A stretch of DNA of 64,000 nucleotides from Rallus limicola. Its lineage: Eukaryota; Chordata; Aves; Gruiformes; Rallidae. Positions 24,340 to 34,149 of this stretch are shown in pieces. The position numbers and the translations under genes are program-made. The notes beneath the pieces are model-generated. The model searched no databases. It worked only from the letters and a program-made list of their open reading frames with translations, and was not told where the DNA came from. Where the stretch lies: NCBI GenBank assembly GCA_022605955.1, contig JAKCOZ010000247.1, forward strand, positions 248,001 through 312,000. Direction: 5' to 3'. How positions within the stretch are numbered: the first letter of the stretch is position 1; every line of letters begins with the position of its first letter.

Positions 24340-24684
24340 CCTTCCCTTTCCCTTTCCCTTTCCCTTTCCCTTTCCCTTTCCCTTTCCCTTTCCCTTTCCC
24401 TTTCCCTTTCCCTTTCCCTTTCCCTTTCCCTTTCCCTTTCCCTTTCCCTTTCCCTTTCCCCTTCCCTTTCTCCCTTTCCCTATCCCTTTCCCCTTCCCTT
24501 GTCCCTTTTCTTTCCCTTTCCCTTTCTCCTTCCCTTCTCCCTTTTCCTTTCCCATTCTCCTTCCCTTCTCCCTTTTCCTTTCCCTTTCTCCTTCCCTTCT
24601 CCCTTTTCCTTTCCCTTTCTCCTTCCCTTCTCCCTTTTCCTTTCCCTTTCTCCTTCCCCTCTCCCTCCCCATTCCTTTTCCATC
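24340..24684 (+). repeat. (CCCTTT)n array grading into a 31-bp minisatellite
   Basis: About 19 near-perfect TTTCCC units (about 24347-24460) are followed by degenerate C/T sequence in which CCTTTTCC recurs at 24540, 24571, 24602 and 24633, an exact 31-bp period. All six frames are open through much of it, giving Pro-Phe, Ser-Leu or Gly-Lys repeats that are not genes. It abuts the truncated 5' end of the antisense CR1. The minus strand is G-rich (GGGAAA)n. Confidence 0.95.
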
Positions 24685-25065
24685 TTTCAGTCTAAGACTG
24701 AAGCCTGGTAGCACTTTCAGATCAGCAAGTTCTCTGCTGATCCTTGCAGCCAGCACTGATATAAAAAATATTTGTGAAAGTAGGAGTGGAGATGACATAA
24801 AGCATTGCCAAGATTAGCTTCCGAAAATATTTCTTATCTACAGTGTACTTGAATGGACAGGACCTCCTTCCTCTGATACCTTTCACACATTTTTGTCTCA
24901 GCCTACAAGGTATGTGAATTATTCATGGTCTGCTGAGCACAACTTTGCTGTCTATTACAGTTTTGGGCAACGTGAGCTTCATTCACCCGATCCAACAGCA
25001 AATGTACCATCCCCATGGCCTTAGTACTCCTCTGGCAGGCTATCTTGAGCACATGGTCTGTCAGG

Positions 25066-25171
25066 GTCATGGAAAAGGTTGGTTCAGCTCCTCTCTGGAT
25101 TCTTTGCACAAGGTAACACCAGAGACAGAAAAGTTAAAGCCGCTCCCTTGAGGTTGTTGGGTGATTACTTG
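25066..25171 (+). repeat. donor copy of a 106-bp direct duplication
   Basis: This segment (starting GTCATGGAAAAGGTTGG and ending GTGATTACTTG) recurs in the same orientation at 28024-28129 with three mismatches in 106 positions. It sits in continuous unique-looking sequence, while the downstream copy is bounded by rearranged CR1 flank, so this is the likelier original. Confidence 0.85.
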
Positions 25172-26199
25172 CAAACATCAAGAGATCCTTGGGGCGTGGA
25201 TATGTGCCCAGTATCAGCCACAGAGGGAGCCAGGAGGCTTCTGAGAAGTGTTAATCTACATAGGTATAAACAAGCGCTAAAAATGTGTGCCATTATTTAG
25301 CTAGCATCTATATATTCTGGTTTGGATTTGTGGGGGTATTTTGAGTGTGGCCCAGGACATTTTGTGTTTATTCAGATACAGTAAGAAGCAGACACTTTAT
25401 TAAGATAATACAGAAAGCAGGGTGATAATATCTGTGTCACTGGAGTGGTGATTGCATTGAAACAAAAAAGATAAGCTTTTCAATGACAACCTGTATCTGC
25501 TGGTACTATATTGTTGTTTCCCTTGATAATAGAAACTAATATGCATGTGAAAGAAAACACTCCGAATAAGACACCACCCTCCACCCAGTTCAGAATAGAG
25601 TGCCCCAATCTGGTCTTCCAAAGATAAAATCCACTTACAGCACTTTTAAACCCTCATCTTTCAAAGGCTGTTAGATCTTCCGATAGCACAGTCTGACGCT
25701 CCACCGCGTGCATGACTGAACTGCCCGGATTTGCTCCAAACATTCATGCACTCCGTGGCTCTAAGTGAGCTCTGGGTATGGGATTTGCAGCTAGGAACAC
25801 TAAAATACAAATCAGGTCACGTACTCCACCCTGCATACGTATCAGCTTTGAGAAGAACCTTCTCCAGGGCTGGGGTCCTGGTTTTTAGGGGCCAGATGTG
25901 CATCGTTGTGTTTTGTGTCTTAAATATTCCAATTTTTAAATATGACACGCTTCCATCTTTGCCCATGGATGTGTTTATGCTTATAGGGATATAGACTTTC
26001 ATTAAAAATAGACATGCCTCTTGATCTTCGTGCTTACAGAAAATATGCTTAGAAGCAGTGACTGTTTTCCAAGCAAGCCATCATAAAAATCTGGCATGTA
26101 TTTCAGTATCGACATGCAGATACTCACATCCGTTCTGAATTGTATGACAGCATTGTTTGTTTGTGCAAGGCGAGTATCGTATATAGCACAAATCACCAT

Positions 26200-26530
26200 G
26201 AAATTACTGAGTAGTTACTTGATCATTTAATTATTGTGCAGTTACATAATAACTCCATGACTATTGAAGCCCTTCAGATTGCATTAATTATACTTGGAGT
26301 AATTATTCCCATCCGCTGACATGGATATATGTCACACAGTTTGCTAGACAAGATAAATTTTTCAGAAACTCGGGGCTGAAGAGAGGGCTTTAAAAATGGG
26401 CTGGCCAACACAGTCTTAATTATAGCACTTGGCAGTGTGCATTTATTTTACCTAACATTGCATGATGTAATTACACTATCCCAACAGAAAATGATATGAA
26501 TTGTACTTTATAGCTGAGATGTCTCTAAGG
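26200..26530. other. candidate conserved non-coding element, homeodomain-motif rich
   Basis: AT-rich with dense TAAT/ATTA cores (TCATTTAATTATTG, GCATTAATTATAC, GGAGTAATTATTCCC, TCTTAATTATAGC, GATGTAATTACAC) and little low-complexity slippage. Such clustering is typical of developmental enhancers bound by homeodomain factors, but AT-rich DNA produces these words by chance too. Confidence 0.3.
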
Positions 26531-26970
26531 ATGAGGTGTGAATATGGAAATAACAATTAAACTAAAACTCAATCACATTCCAGAATAAGTTGGTCTTCTG
26601 GATGACAGAGACTCTGTCCTGAAGGTCTGGCTTCAGAGGGTATGTTTGGGCGTTGATGGTCCCTGCAGAGGCACCAGTAGCTGAACTGACAACCTCCACT
26701 TGCTCTGCAGCCCCTGGCTGCCCATTGACCACATCTGCATCCCGTGGTCTTGGGTAGCACTCTGTGTGCAGATGGGATTTGTGTGGGTGTCTGTCCACTC
26801 GTGGAGCAGATAGCTGTGGAGATGTCCATAGTGAGGAGTGGGGAAAATCAGCGTTTTCTCCCAGTTTTCCCTAACAAAACCCAAAAGGGAGGGGTTCCTC
26901 TACAATATGGATGCAAGGCCTGCTTTTCTTAAAATCCAAATATGTGCTCAGACTTACTCTCCAAAGGCAG

Positions 26971-27016
26971 AATATGTATATGTACGTGTATCTATATCTA
27001 TATATGTATCTGTATA
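26971..27016. repeat. TA/TATC-rich microsatellite
   Basis: Alternating TATG, TATC and TATA words (TATGTATATGTACG, TATCTATATCTATATATG). Imperfect and short. Confidence 0.85.
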
Positions 27017-27990
27017 AAGGTACAGTTCATTAGACCTGGAAGGACTAAGTTCATTTCCAGCTCTGCAGGAACTTTCTTGGCTGATGCTGGGAAAATCAAA
27101 TGGCATCTTTGTGATGTTGCTGAGCTGTGGGATCGTCTCATCTATTTAGATTTTGATTTCTTGAGGCAGAAGCAGTTTCTTATGGGCCTATCGGGACTCA
27201 GCGGAACAGGGCTCTGATCTCGGTTCAAGTTAGCTGAATGGCACCGTGAGCTAATGAACACAAGGATGCAGCTAGGAGTTGATATGCCAAGGGTATGGAA
27301 TGACATCGGAAAGGGCGTAACAGACTCTGTTAGAACCAGCCAGTTTGGCAGTTTCCTCCATGTTACATATTGCAGGTGGGGTGATATTAAACCTCTTTTC
27401 CAACCAAAAGGATTCTGCAGTTCTAGGACTCTACGCCTCTTTCTCCTTATCTTCTTTTGACCAGGGCTGTGTCTAAGATGTAGAACTGTTGGAGGGAGTT
27501 CAGAGGAGGGCCACAAAGATGCTCAGAGGGCTAGAGCACTTCCCCTATGAGGAGAGGCTGGAGGAGCTGGTTTGGTTCAGTCTGGAGAAGAAAAGGCTGT
27601 GGGGAGACCTCATTGAAGCCTTCCAGTCCCTGAAGGGAGCAGAGAAAGAGGAGGGATTCAACTTTTAAAGGGTAGACAATAGCAGGGCAAGGGGGAATGG
27701 ATTAAAACTAAAGGAAGGTTTAGATTAGATATTAGGGGGAAATTCTTTGCAGAGAGAGTGGTGAGGGGCTGGAAGGGGCTGCCCAGAGAGGGGGGTGGGT
27801 ACCCCAACCCTGGGGGTGTTCAAGGCCAGGTTGGCTGGGGCCCTGGGCAACCTTGTGTAGATGCAGGCCTGGATGTTGTTGTCCCTGCTTGTGGCAGGGG
27901 TGTTGTAGCTCTGTGATCCTTGGGGTCCAATCCAACTCCAACTTTTTGAGTGCAATGGGATGCTACTTGGTCTATAACGATAGAATCATA

Positions 27991-28014
27991 GAATCATATG
28001 ATATCATATGATTC
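27991..28014. repeat. perfect 24-bp palindrome
   Basis: GAATCATATGAT is followed immediately by its exact reverse complement, with no spacer. It lies at the inner edge of the left inverted-repeat arm and looks like a fold-back of CR1-tail sequence. Confidence 0.95.
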
Positions 28015-28023
28015 TGTGACCAT

Positions 28024-28129
28024 GTCATGGAAAAGGTTGGGTCAGCTCCTCTCTGGATTCTTTGCACAGGGTAACACCAGAGACAGAAAAGTTAAAGCCG
28101 CTCCCTTGAGGTTGTTAGGTGATTACTTG
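28024..28129 (+). repeat. inserted copy of the 106-bp segment from 25.07 kb
   Basis: Matches 25066-25171 in direct orientation with three mismatches. Flanking sequences differ completely (left TTCTGTGACCAT, right GGTGATACATG), which defines both breakpoints. It lacks poly-A, terminal repeats or target duplication, arguing against transposition. Confidence 0.9.
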
Positions 28130-28194
28130 GGTGATACATGATTCTATGATTCTATCGTTATAGACCAAGTAGAATCCCATTGCACTCAAAAAGT

Positions 28195-28726
28195 AGAAGC
28201 CTACTAACCATTTTATTACTTTGGAATAAGAAGTTATCACACTAAAATAATATAACAAGTGACCTTTTTTTGGTGGCATCGTTAGCACTGCTGTCAACTA
28301 ATAGTAATGTGGCTCGCCTTATGTATATAAACAATAGCCACCAATGGGAATGGGCAAGCTGTGACTTGCTGTACAGTTGCCCAAACAAAGAATATTAAAA
28401 TGTGTACAAAAAGTAAAATCTGCAATAAAGTAATGTGCAGGCAGTTAAGATGCCTGGTAAAACCATAACAATCCTGCAAAACAGGGAGGAATGTTAATTC
28501 TTCAGAACAATCTGGCAGAGGAAGTGAAGATGGATAAAGTCCTCATCTTGAATGTAAGGGGTTGAGGGCAGATGAACACACACACACACAAACCCCCAAA
28601 CATCAATCAGTGAAGGAGGATGGGGAAGAAAGAAAAGATACTGCTTTGTTCTGGCTTCCTCCATCCAAGAGCTACTGTAATCAGTTGCCTTGTCCTCAGT
28701 CACCAAAGACCACCAAGACCAGTGAC
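28195..28726. other. unique non-coding DNA
   Basis: No gene or transposon seen. Includes a short (CA)n run near 28577-28590. Small open frames only. Confidence 0.55.
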
Positions 28727-28926
28727 CATAGAATCACAGAACTGTTTGAGTTGGAAGGGACCTCCAGAGATCATCAAGTCCAACCTCCCTGTCAAAGCAG
28801 GGTCCCTAGGACAGGTCACACAGTTTGGCATCCAGATGGGTCTTGAGTCTCTTCAGAGAAGGACACTCCACACCTGCCTGGGCAGCCTGTCCCAGGGCTC
28901 CCTCACCAGCAAGAAGTTCTTTTGTA
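28727..28926 (-). mobile_element. CR1 LINE 3' fragment, antisense
   Basis: CCATAGAATCACAGAACTG at the left is the decayed octamer tail. GAGTTGGAAGGGACCTCCAG, AGATCATCAAGTCCAACC, AAAGCAGGGTCCCTAGGACA, GGCATCCAGATGGGTCTTGA and GGGCAGCCTGTCCCAGGGC follow in normal antisense order. Truncated after CACCAGCAAGAAGTTCTTTT. Same wording style as the copies at 17.6, 38.9 and 53.2 kb. Confidence 0.9.
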
Positions 28927-31599
28927 TATTGGTGTGGAATGTGTAATGTTAAAGAATATTGATCCAATAAAAGGTTGTTTTAAAGTTTGGAACTGGCCTG
29001 ATTTAAAGAATCTCAAGACAGTGATCTCTAATTCCCTAGCTGGCATATAGATCTGGAAATGCTTGGCTGCAATGGCCACTGCTGATTTTGAGACACAAGG
29101 GCACCAGGGCCTCACACACTAGAGAGAGAAAATTCTAACGGTTGCTCACAGGGGGGGGTTTCTCTTAAAATTAACTTTCATACTTTTTTCAGTTTAGAAG
29201 TGTATGAAGAGATACACTTCTAAGCTTGCATCAAAGGAGACGGCTGATCTCGGATGAGCTAGATGACATATCAACTGTGTGTCATACAGCCTTCAACACA
29301 TAATATCTTCAAATGTAGTTAAGATCTCACATCCTATGTGGCATGTAAAATTTAATTTATGCCACATAAACCTTCCCACACCTCTGCTTTCATCTTTTTT
29401 CTGTTCACCAGCTGCAATCTATAAAAGGTAATTTTAAATTATGAAGTTATTCTTATAATAATTAGTTGATAATAAAAATTAAAAATAATAATGAGAAGAA
29501 GAAGGAGAAGAAGTCTGTTTATTTTGTGGGTTTAGATCCTAGAATTAAACCCCACGTATTAGGCCTATGCCAATAAGCTCATGTAATTGATTGGGCAAAG
29601 TGGACTTGGTTTTGTGACTGAAGAAAACATGCCAAACTTGTTCTGTTTTTCAATGTCCACAAAGCACAGGGAGTTGGTGGGAAAGAGCTATGCATGCCTT
29701 TTCCCACCCTTAGGCAAGAACCGAAGGTAAATTTGAACCTAGTTAATGGGGGAAGGTTGGCTATCTCAGTCTGCTCCGGCCAACTGGGACAGCAGCTGAC
29801 TCCCCACTTCCCTTTATAACTTGAATTTCTGCTAAAACGATCCCAGTGAAACAGGAAATTTTTCTACTTAAGTGGCCATCATTAGTATTCAGAGTGCACA
29901 TCAGCTTGAACTAAACAGAACAATTTCCACATGGCAATCAGAGGGCAAGCTGGCATCCCTGGATGGCCCTGGATCTCTCCGCTGGTCTCTGGCTTACTCT
30001 GGCTCATGGTCAAACCCACCCTGGGCTGTGCCGGCGCACTGGAGATGGGCTTTCCATAACAGCTTCCCAGCAGCTTCATTCTCTTCTGCACGGGTTGGCT
30101 GCTTCCAGGATTGTCAGTGCCCATAGGGTTGTAGATGGGATTGCTTTTTAATGAAAAACAGTAATTTTAAAAAAAAAAAAAATCATGAATTTAGAGGGGG
30201 TTTTTTTGAAGCTTAATTAACTGTTTCCTGAATCAGGCTCAAGGAGTATTAAAACCAATGTTTTTTCAGCTGTAATACGGTCACAAATTATGTACCTTGA
30301 GAAAGAGTATCCTGATTCATTAGTGATATTTTGGGGAGTTAAAAGCTCCAGATCTGACCAACTGAAAGGAGATGCTTTTAGAGGGAGACTCCTAGAAGCC
30401 ACACGGAAAAAAAGAAGGCCTGTATCTTCAAGAATGAGGGTAAAGCATGTGCTTTGTGGTTGTTGGTGTGCTGCTTCAGTACATTTTTTCTATGAATTGC
30501 CTTCATGTTTATGCCTGCCACTATCATTTAGGATGTTTACCGATGTTTTACTGTTAACTTTCTTAACAAGCAACAACCTGGAGCAGAAAACTCAATAGGT
30601 CTTTCCCATAAAGTCAAAGAAGCCAAACTAATCAACCTGGAAAGTTGTTCTCTGTCCCTCATTACTGGCTTCTCCTTGAATCAAAGCACTGAGGATTGAT
30701 GTCAAGGTACATAGCTAATAGCTCTATTGGACTTCTCCATGGCATATGTTCTATGTGCTGTCGAATAAGCTCCCAAACTGCCGTGTCAGCATGCTCTGGG
30801 CTCATTTTAAAATTAAAATTAAAGTGCTTTGGTGTTGTTTTTTGGGTATTTTTTCCCCCAAGGGCAATCATCTGAGCTGCTTCAAAGTCTGAAAGTCATG
30901 CACCTGAATGATAACTTTTCAGGCTCTCAGCTAGAGTGTTCTGCTCTACTCTGCCAAGAGCTTTTCATAACTTTCCCTCCTGCCCTCATCACTGATAGGT
31001 ACCATTAACAGAGAGCTTCAAGTTGTCATGAGACATGAAACAGAATAAACAGGCTCTGCCCTTTCACCTGGCAGTTTGTAAACAGAGATTAAGTTAACAG
31101 TGTGCGTTGTCTACACCTATAAACATCCGCTCAGGACATAGGTGACTTAAAATACACCTTGTCCTTACCATGATGGAAAGCTCACTCTTACATATAATCT
31201 GTATTTTTGATATACATTGCTTTGATTAGCATTTTGCATTTGTGATAAAGTCAAGGTGCTGTATTGGTATAAAATTAGGTTTGTTAAAATTAGCCCTTAC
31301 ACTTTGGAAACTGTTTGGCACTCCTTGGGATAACAATAGAAAGTAATAAATAAAATTAAATAAAATAAAATATTATGGTTAATGAAACATAAAAACGTTA
31401 AAATAATATTTACAGGGAAGATATATTCTTTCTAAGTTGACTTTTAAAAAGCAGGCTCCAAAAAATACTGTTTTTTCATTGCATTAAACTTACCCCGTGT
31501 TTTTCATATCGGTTGAGAAAACAGGAAATAACTAGTAAGCAATTCATTATGCCTTGGCAAAACCTGTCAGCCTCTGCTTAAGAGATTCAAAAAATAAGT
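28927..31599. other. unique non-coding DNA
   Basis: No gene recognised. It contains a perfect 12-bp-stem hairpin at 29194-29223, an AAT/GAA-rich patch at about 29448-29515, A runs near 30170 and AAATA repeats near 31340-31370. Open frames are under 105 codons. Confidence 0.55.
29194..29223. other. perfect hairpin, 12-bp stem and 6-nt loop
   Basis: TTAGAAGTGTAT (29194-29205) is followed by a GAAGAG loop and the exact complement ATACACTTCTAA (29212-29223). The stem is short for a microRNA precursor and no T run follows, so function is unknown; chance or a repeat relic are both possible. Confidence 0.6.
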
Positions 31600-31985
31600 C
31601 ACGTCGAGGAATGTGAAACACCATTGATTTTAAGAAGCAGAGCTCCCGCAAAGGTTGAAATAATTGGTATGTTTATATTGGGAAACTTAGTGTCTTTGAT
31701 AGCCCGGTGACGGCAACCTCCCTTTTCGCATCTGCATGCAAGCCAAAAAGCCCCTCCGTTTTGTGTGGTGACTGCATTAGCTGAGGGCCAAAGCTGACAC
31801 CTTGCATGTTAATACCGAAAATGTAAGCAAACATGTAAAGCTTACTTCATGACGATGTACAGACGAAGCTGTCGGCCCTTCTCTACTTTGGGAGCTATCG
31901 AGCCATGCAGCTTTGTAGGTACAAGAGGTTTTCGTACAACACCCTGTCGCCAGTATCACTTTTAGGCACATGAAAAATGATCAGA
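31600..31985. other. candidate conserved non-coding element with retained CpGs
   Basis: About a dozen CpGs are spread over this 385-bp stretch (GTCACGTCGAGG, GCCCGGTGACGGCAACC, TTTTCGCATC, GACGATG, AGACGAAGCTGTCGGCCC, TATCGAGCC, TTTTCGTAC, CTGTCGCCAG) in otherwise CpG-poor DNA. It holds no repeat I recognise and only a 64-codon frame. CpG retention suggests constraint or low germline methylation; this is inference. Confidence 0.35.
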
Positions 31986-34086
31986 TTTCTTCCAAAAGGA
32001 AGGAAAAAAAAAAAAAAATTTCCACTAAATACAGATTCACTTCAGAAATCAAGAAGTAAACGTTGCTGATTTCTTGGCAGCGCAGCGGGTACAGTACTGC
32101 CAAATCACTTACTGTACAGCGTGAGGCTGAACCAAGAGGCATAAAGAAGAACTAACAGTGCTAGTCACATGCAGCAATTAGCTATGGTAACAGAATTGTT
32201 TTTAAACCAGGATTTGGACTTCATTTAAATAAAACTCGCCTCAAATTTACATGTTACAAAGCACTCTGCCTGCAATGGAAGTACTTAGTGTGCTGAGTCT
32301 CTGTGATTAGATTTTAATTTCAGGCAGCCAGACAGGGTTGGATTTGGGGGTAAAAAACACTCCTTGCTTGTAGAAAACATATTAATTCTTTAGATAAATA
32401 AAGATTCGCCCTTCCCACCCCTGCCAGAGAATTATTCAATCATTTTTCAAGACGCTATATTGTTAAATAGTTCTCTTCAGTCTTAAGCTGAAAACCAATA
32501 TACCTTGATTAAGAAGTGATTAATATTACTTGGTGAGAAGCTAAGCTGTCATATAATAGTCTGGAGGATCCGCAAAAAGTCAGAAAGATATTACAACACA
32601 GCATGAGCTACTCTCTGATCTTCTAAATACCTGGACTGTATTTGCTTCTACAATTTCTGTCTTATCTAACCTTCTTTATGTTCACCTGTAAGTTTATATT
32701 AAAGCCCCAATCAGTAGCATGGCTTCTAACACCGAGGATTTCATACTGTACAGAAATTAACCACCTCAAGTACACGCATTTGCACTTTAAAATCCTTCCT
32801 GCCACTGCAGTGCATTACTGAGATAGGGGAGTCCAGACAGAAATGCCGATGCAAACGTGTAGGTATTATAGCAGGGAGATGTAGACATATAACGTGTATA
32901 CCTGACTCTTACAATCCAAATATTACCAGATACCAGACCTTATTAATAAGAGGAATGACAACAGCAGCGATAATGACAATTATCTGTATTGGCGTAGTGT
33001 GATGACTGGTGGCTTCTCGGGCAGATTTATACCAGGTGTGGTACGAATGCCTTTAATATCCAGCACAGCGTATCCTTACGAAACAGATGTTTGTTCAGCT
33101 ACAAAGTTCCCTCAGGAGAAAGACGCGGTAATTTAATTCACCTCCCAAAAGCGGGCAAAGCCAGAGCAAGTGCTGCGCCTAGGCAATCCTTGGCTGGGGG
33201 GGATGCTCCCCCTGCAAGGTGCTCGTCCTCAGCATGTGGGGCAGACCCAGAGTGGGAAAGGCCCAGAGAGAAGCTCCCTTCACCCCAGGGCGTGCGGAAG
33301 GTCAGCAGCTGAATTAGCAGGAGACTCCCTTCTCCCAGCTCCGAGGCTTATCTGCCTGACCGTGCAGCTCTTGATGGTGAAGGGAATTAATTGGCAAATT
33401 CAGCCGGTGCACAGATCACCCTAATTTGCTGTGACTTCACCAGCAGTGGGGCTGACTTTGCACTCTGGGGCACATCACGCGCGTTATCATGTGCCCAGGC
33501 TGTCGCTGTCTCTTGAAGCAAAAGTGGAGGAGAAGGGGGTTACCATTGGAGGGATGAGGTGGCCTTGGTGCAGGAGCCAAGGACAGGACTCATTACTGCA
33601 TTGGGGTACTGCAGGGAAACACAGACCCTGTATTCTGCAGCCCCCCTGGTCACGATGTGTTTGATAATGTGAGCAAGGAGTGGGATGCACATCCCAAGGC
33701 TGGTGAATTCTTGATCACAGTGTCTTCTAGCCACCCAGTGAGGTCTGTGCTGGTTTATGTGAAAGCAATTAGCAGGAATAAACTCGTTGTAGCCCATGTG
33801 CTGCAAAAAAAGCATCCCTCCGTCGAGCTGCTGCAGTCCTTCGGTGAGATGCAAGCTCTGAGCTGGCCAAATGAAGTACAGGCTCTTCTGCTGAATCTGC
33901 CTGAAACATTTTTCTTATATCCCAGCTGTTACAGCACCCAGTCGACGGAGCTGTGAGATGAGGAACATATGCCTGTAACACTTCATTTCAACAGGCTCAC
34001 TTAGTGTCTCTTACTTTGATCTTTCACTGTATACTTCCTGTAACTGGAGTTAGTTACAGGCTGAAACAAAGCCCAGAGTTTCCAAA
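31986..34086. other. unique non-coding DNA with a GC-richer island
   Basis: No gene recognised. The part at 33100-33700 is markedly more GC-rich than its surroundings, with overlapping frames up to 104 codons on both strands and no domain. Within it, 33340-33440 has AGGGAATTAATTGGCAAATT and CCTAATTTGCTGTGAC, a combination seen in enhancers. Confidence 0.5.
33290..33445. other. candidate regulatory element
   Basis: Words such as AGCAGCTGAATTAGCAG, GGCTTATCTGCCTGACC, GGAATTAATTGGC and CCCTAATTTGCTGTGAC (E-box, GATA-like and TAATTA cores) cluster in 150 bp of mixed composition. Function is not shown by sequence alone. Confidence 0.25.
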
Positions 34087-34090
34087 AAGG

Positions 34091-34149
34091 TTTTTTTTTT
34101 TTTTGTTCCCCACCTCCTACCCCACCCCCCCCCCCCCCAAAAAAAAAAA
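34091..34149. repeat. adjacent T14, C14 and A11 homopolymers
   Basis: T14 (34091-34104), a C-rich spacer, C14 (34125-34138) and A11 (34139-34149) lie within 59 bp. The T and A runs could pair across the C block. This context is also a frequent source of sequencing or assembly error. Confidence 0.9.

Larger units (their letters stand above)
24685..27473. other. unique non-coding DNA
   Basis: No gene recognised. It contains the presumed donor of a 106-bp duplication (25066-25171, listed separately) and a TA/TATC-rich microsatellite (26971-27016). The stretch 26200-26530 is AT-rich with many ATTA/TAAT words and may be a conserved element. Open frames reach 124 codons without domains. Confidence 0.55.
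27474..28152 (+). mobile_element. CR1 LINE 3' fragment, sense, tail split by a complex insertion
   Basis: The CR1 body runs from about 27474 (GAGTTCAGAGGAGGGCCACA, AAGATGCTCAGAGGGC, TGAGGAGAGGCTGGAGGAGC) through TTAGATTAGATATTAGGGGG, GGGGCTGCCCAGAGAG, CCCTGGGCAACCTTGTGTAG and TGTGATCCTTGGGGTCC to about 27940. A CR1 tail should follow at once. Instead about 196 bp intervene, and a normal tail (ATGATTCTATGATTCTAT) appears at 28138-28152, running into unique flank. The insert is described in separate entries. The body shares a subfamily with copies at 41.4, 51.1 and 59.1 kb. Confidence 0.85.
27941..28194. repeat. inverted repeat (57-bp arms) around a copied segment
   Basis: Left arm 27941-27997 is the reverse complement of right arm 28137-28194, with one internal mismatch (G at 27963). 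The right arm is the CR1 3' tail plus the first 40 or so bases of downstream unique flank, so the left arm is an inverted copy of that junction. Between the arms lie a perfect palindrome (27991-28014) and a 106-bp copy of 25066-25171. Confidence 0.9.

Noticed and set aside
24135..24798. Long open frames on both strands (186, 151 and 167 codons)
   Set aside because: They consist of Pro-Phe, Ser-Leu or Gly-Lys repeats imposed by the (CCCTTT)n array, open in all frames at once.
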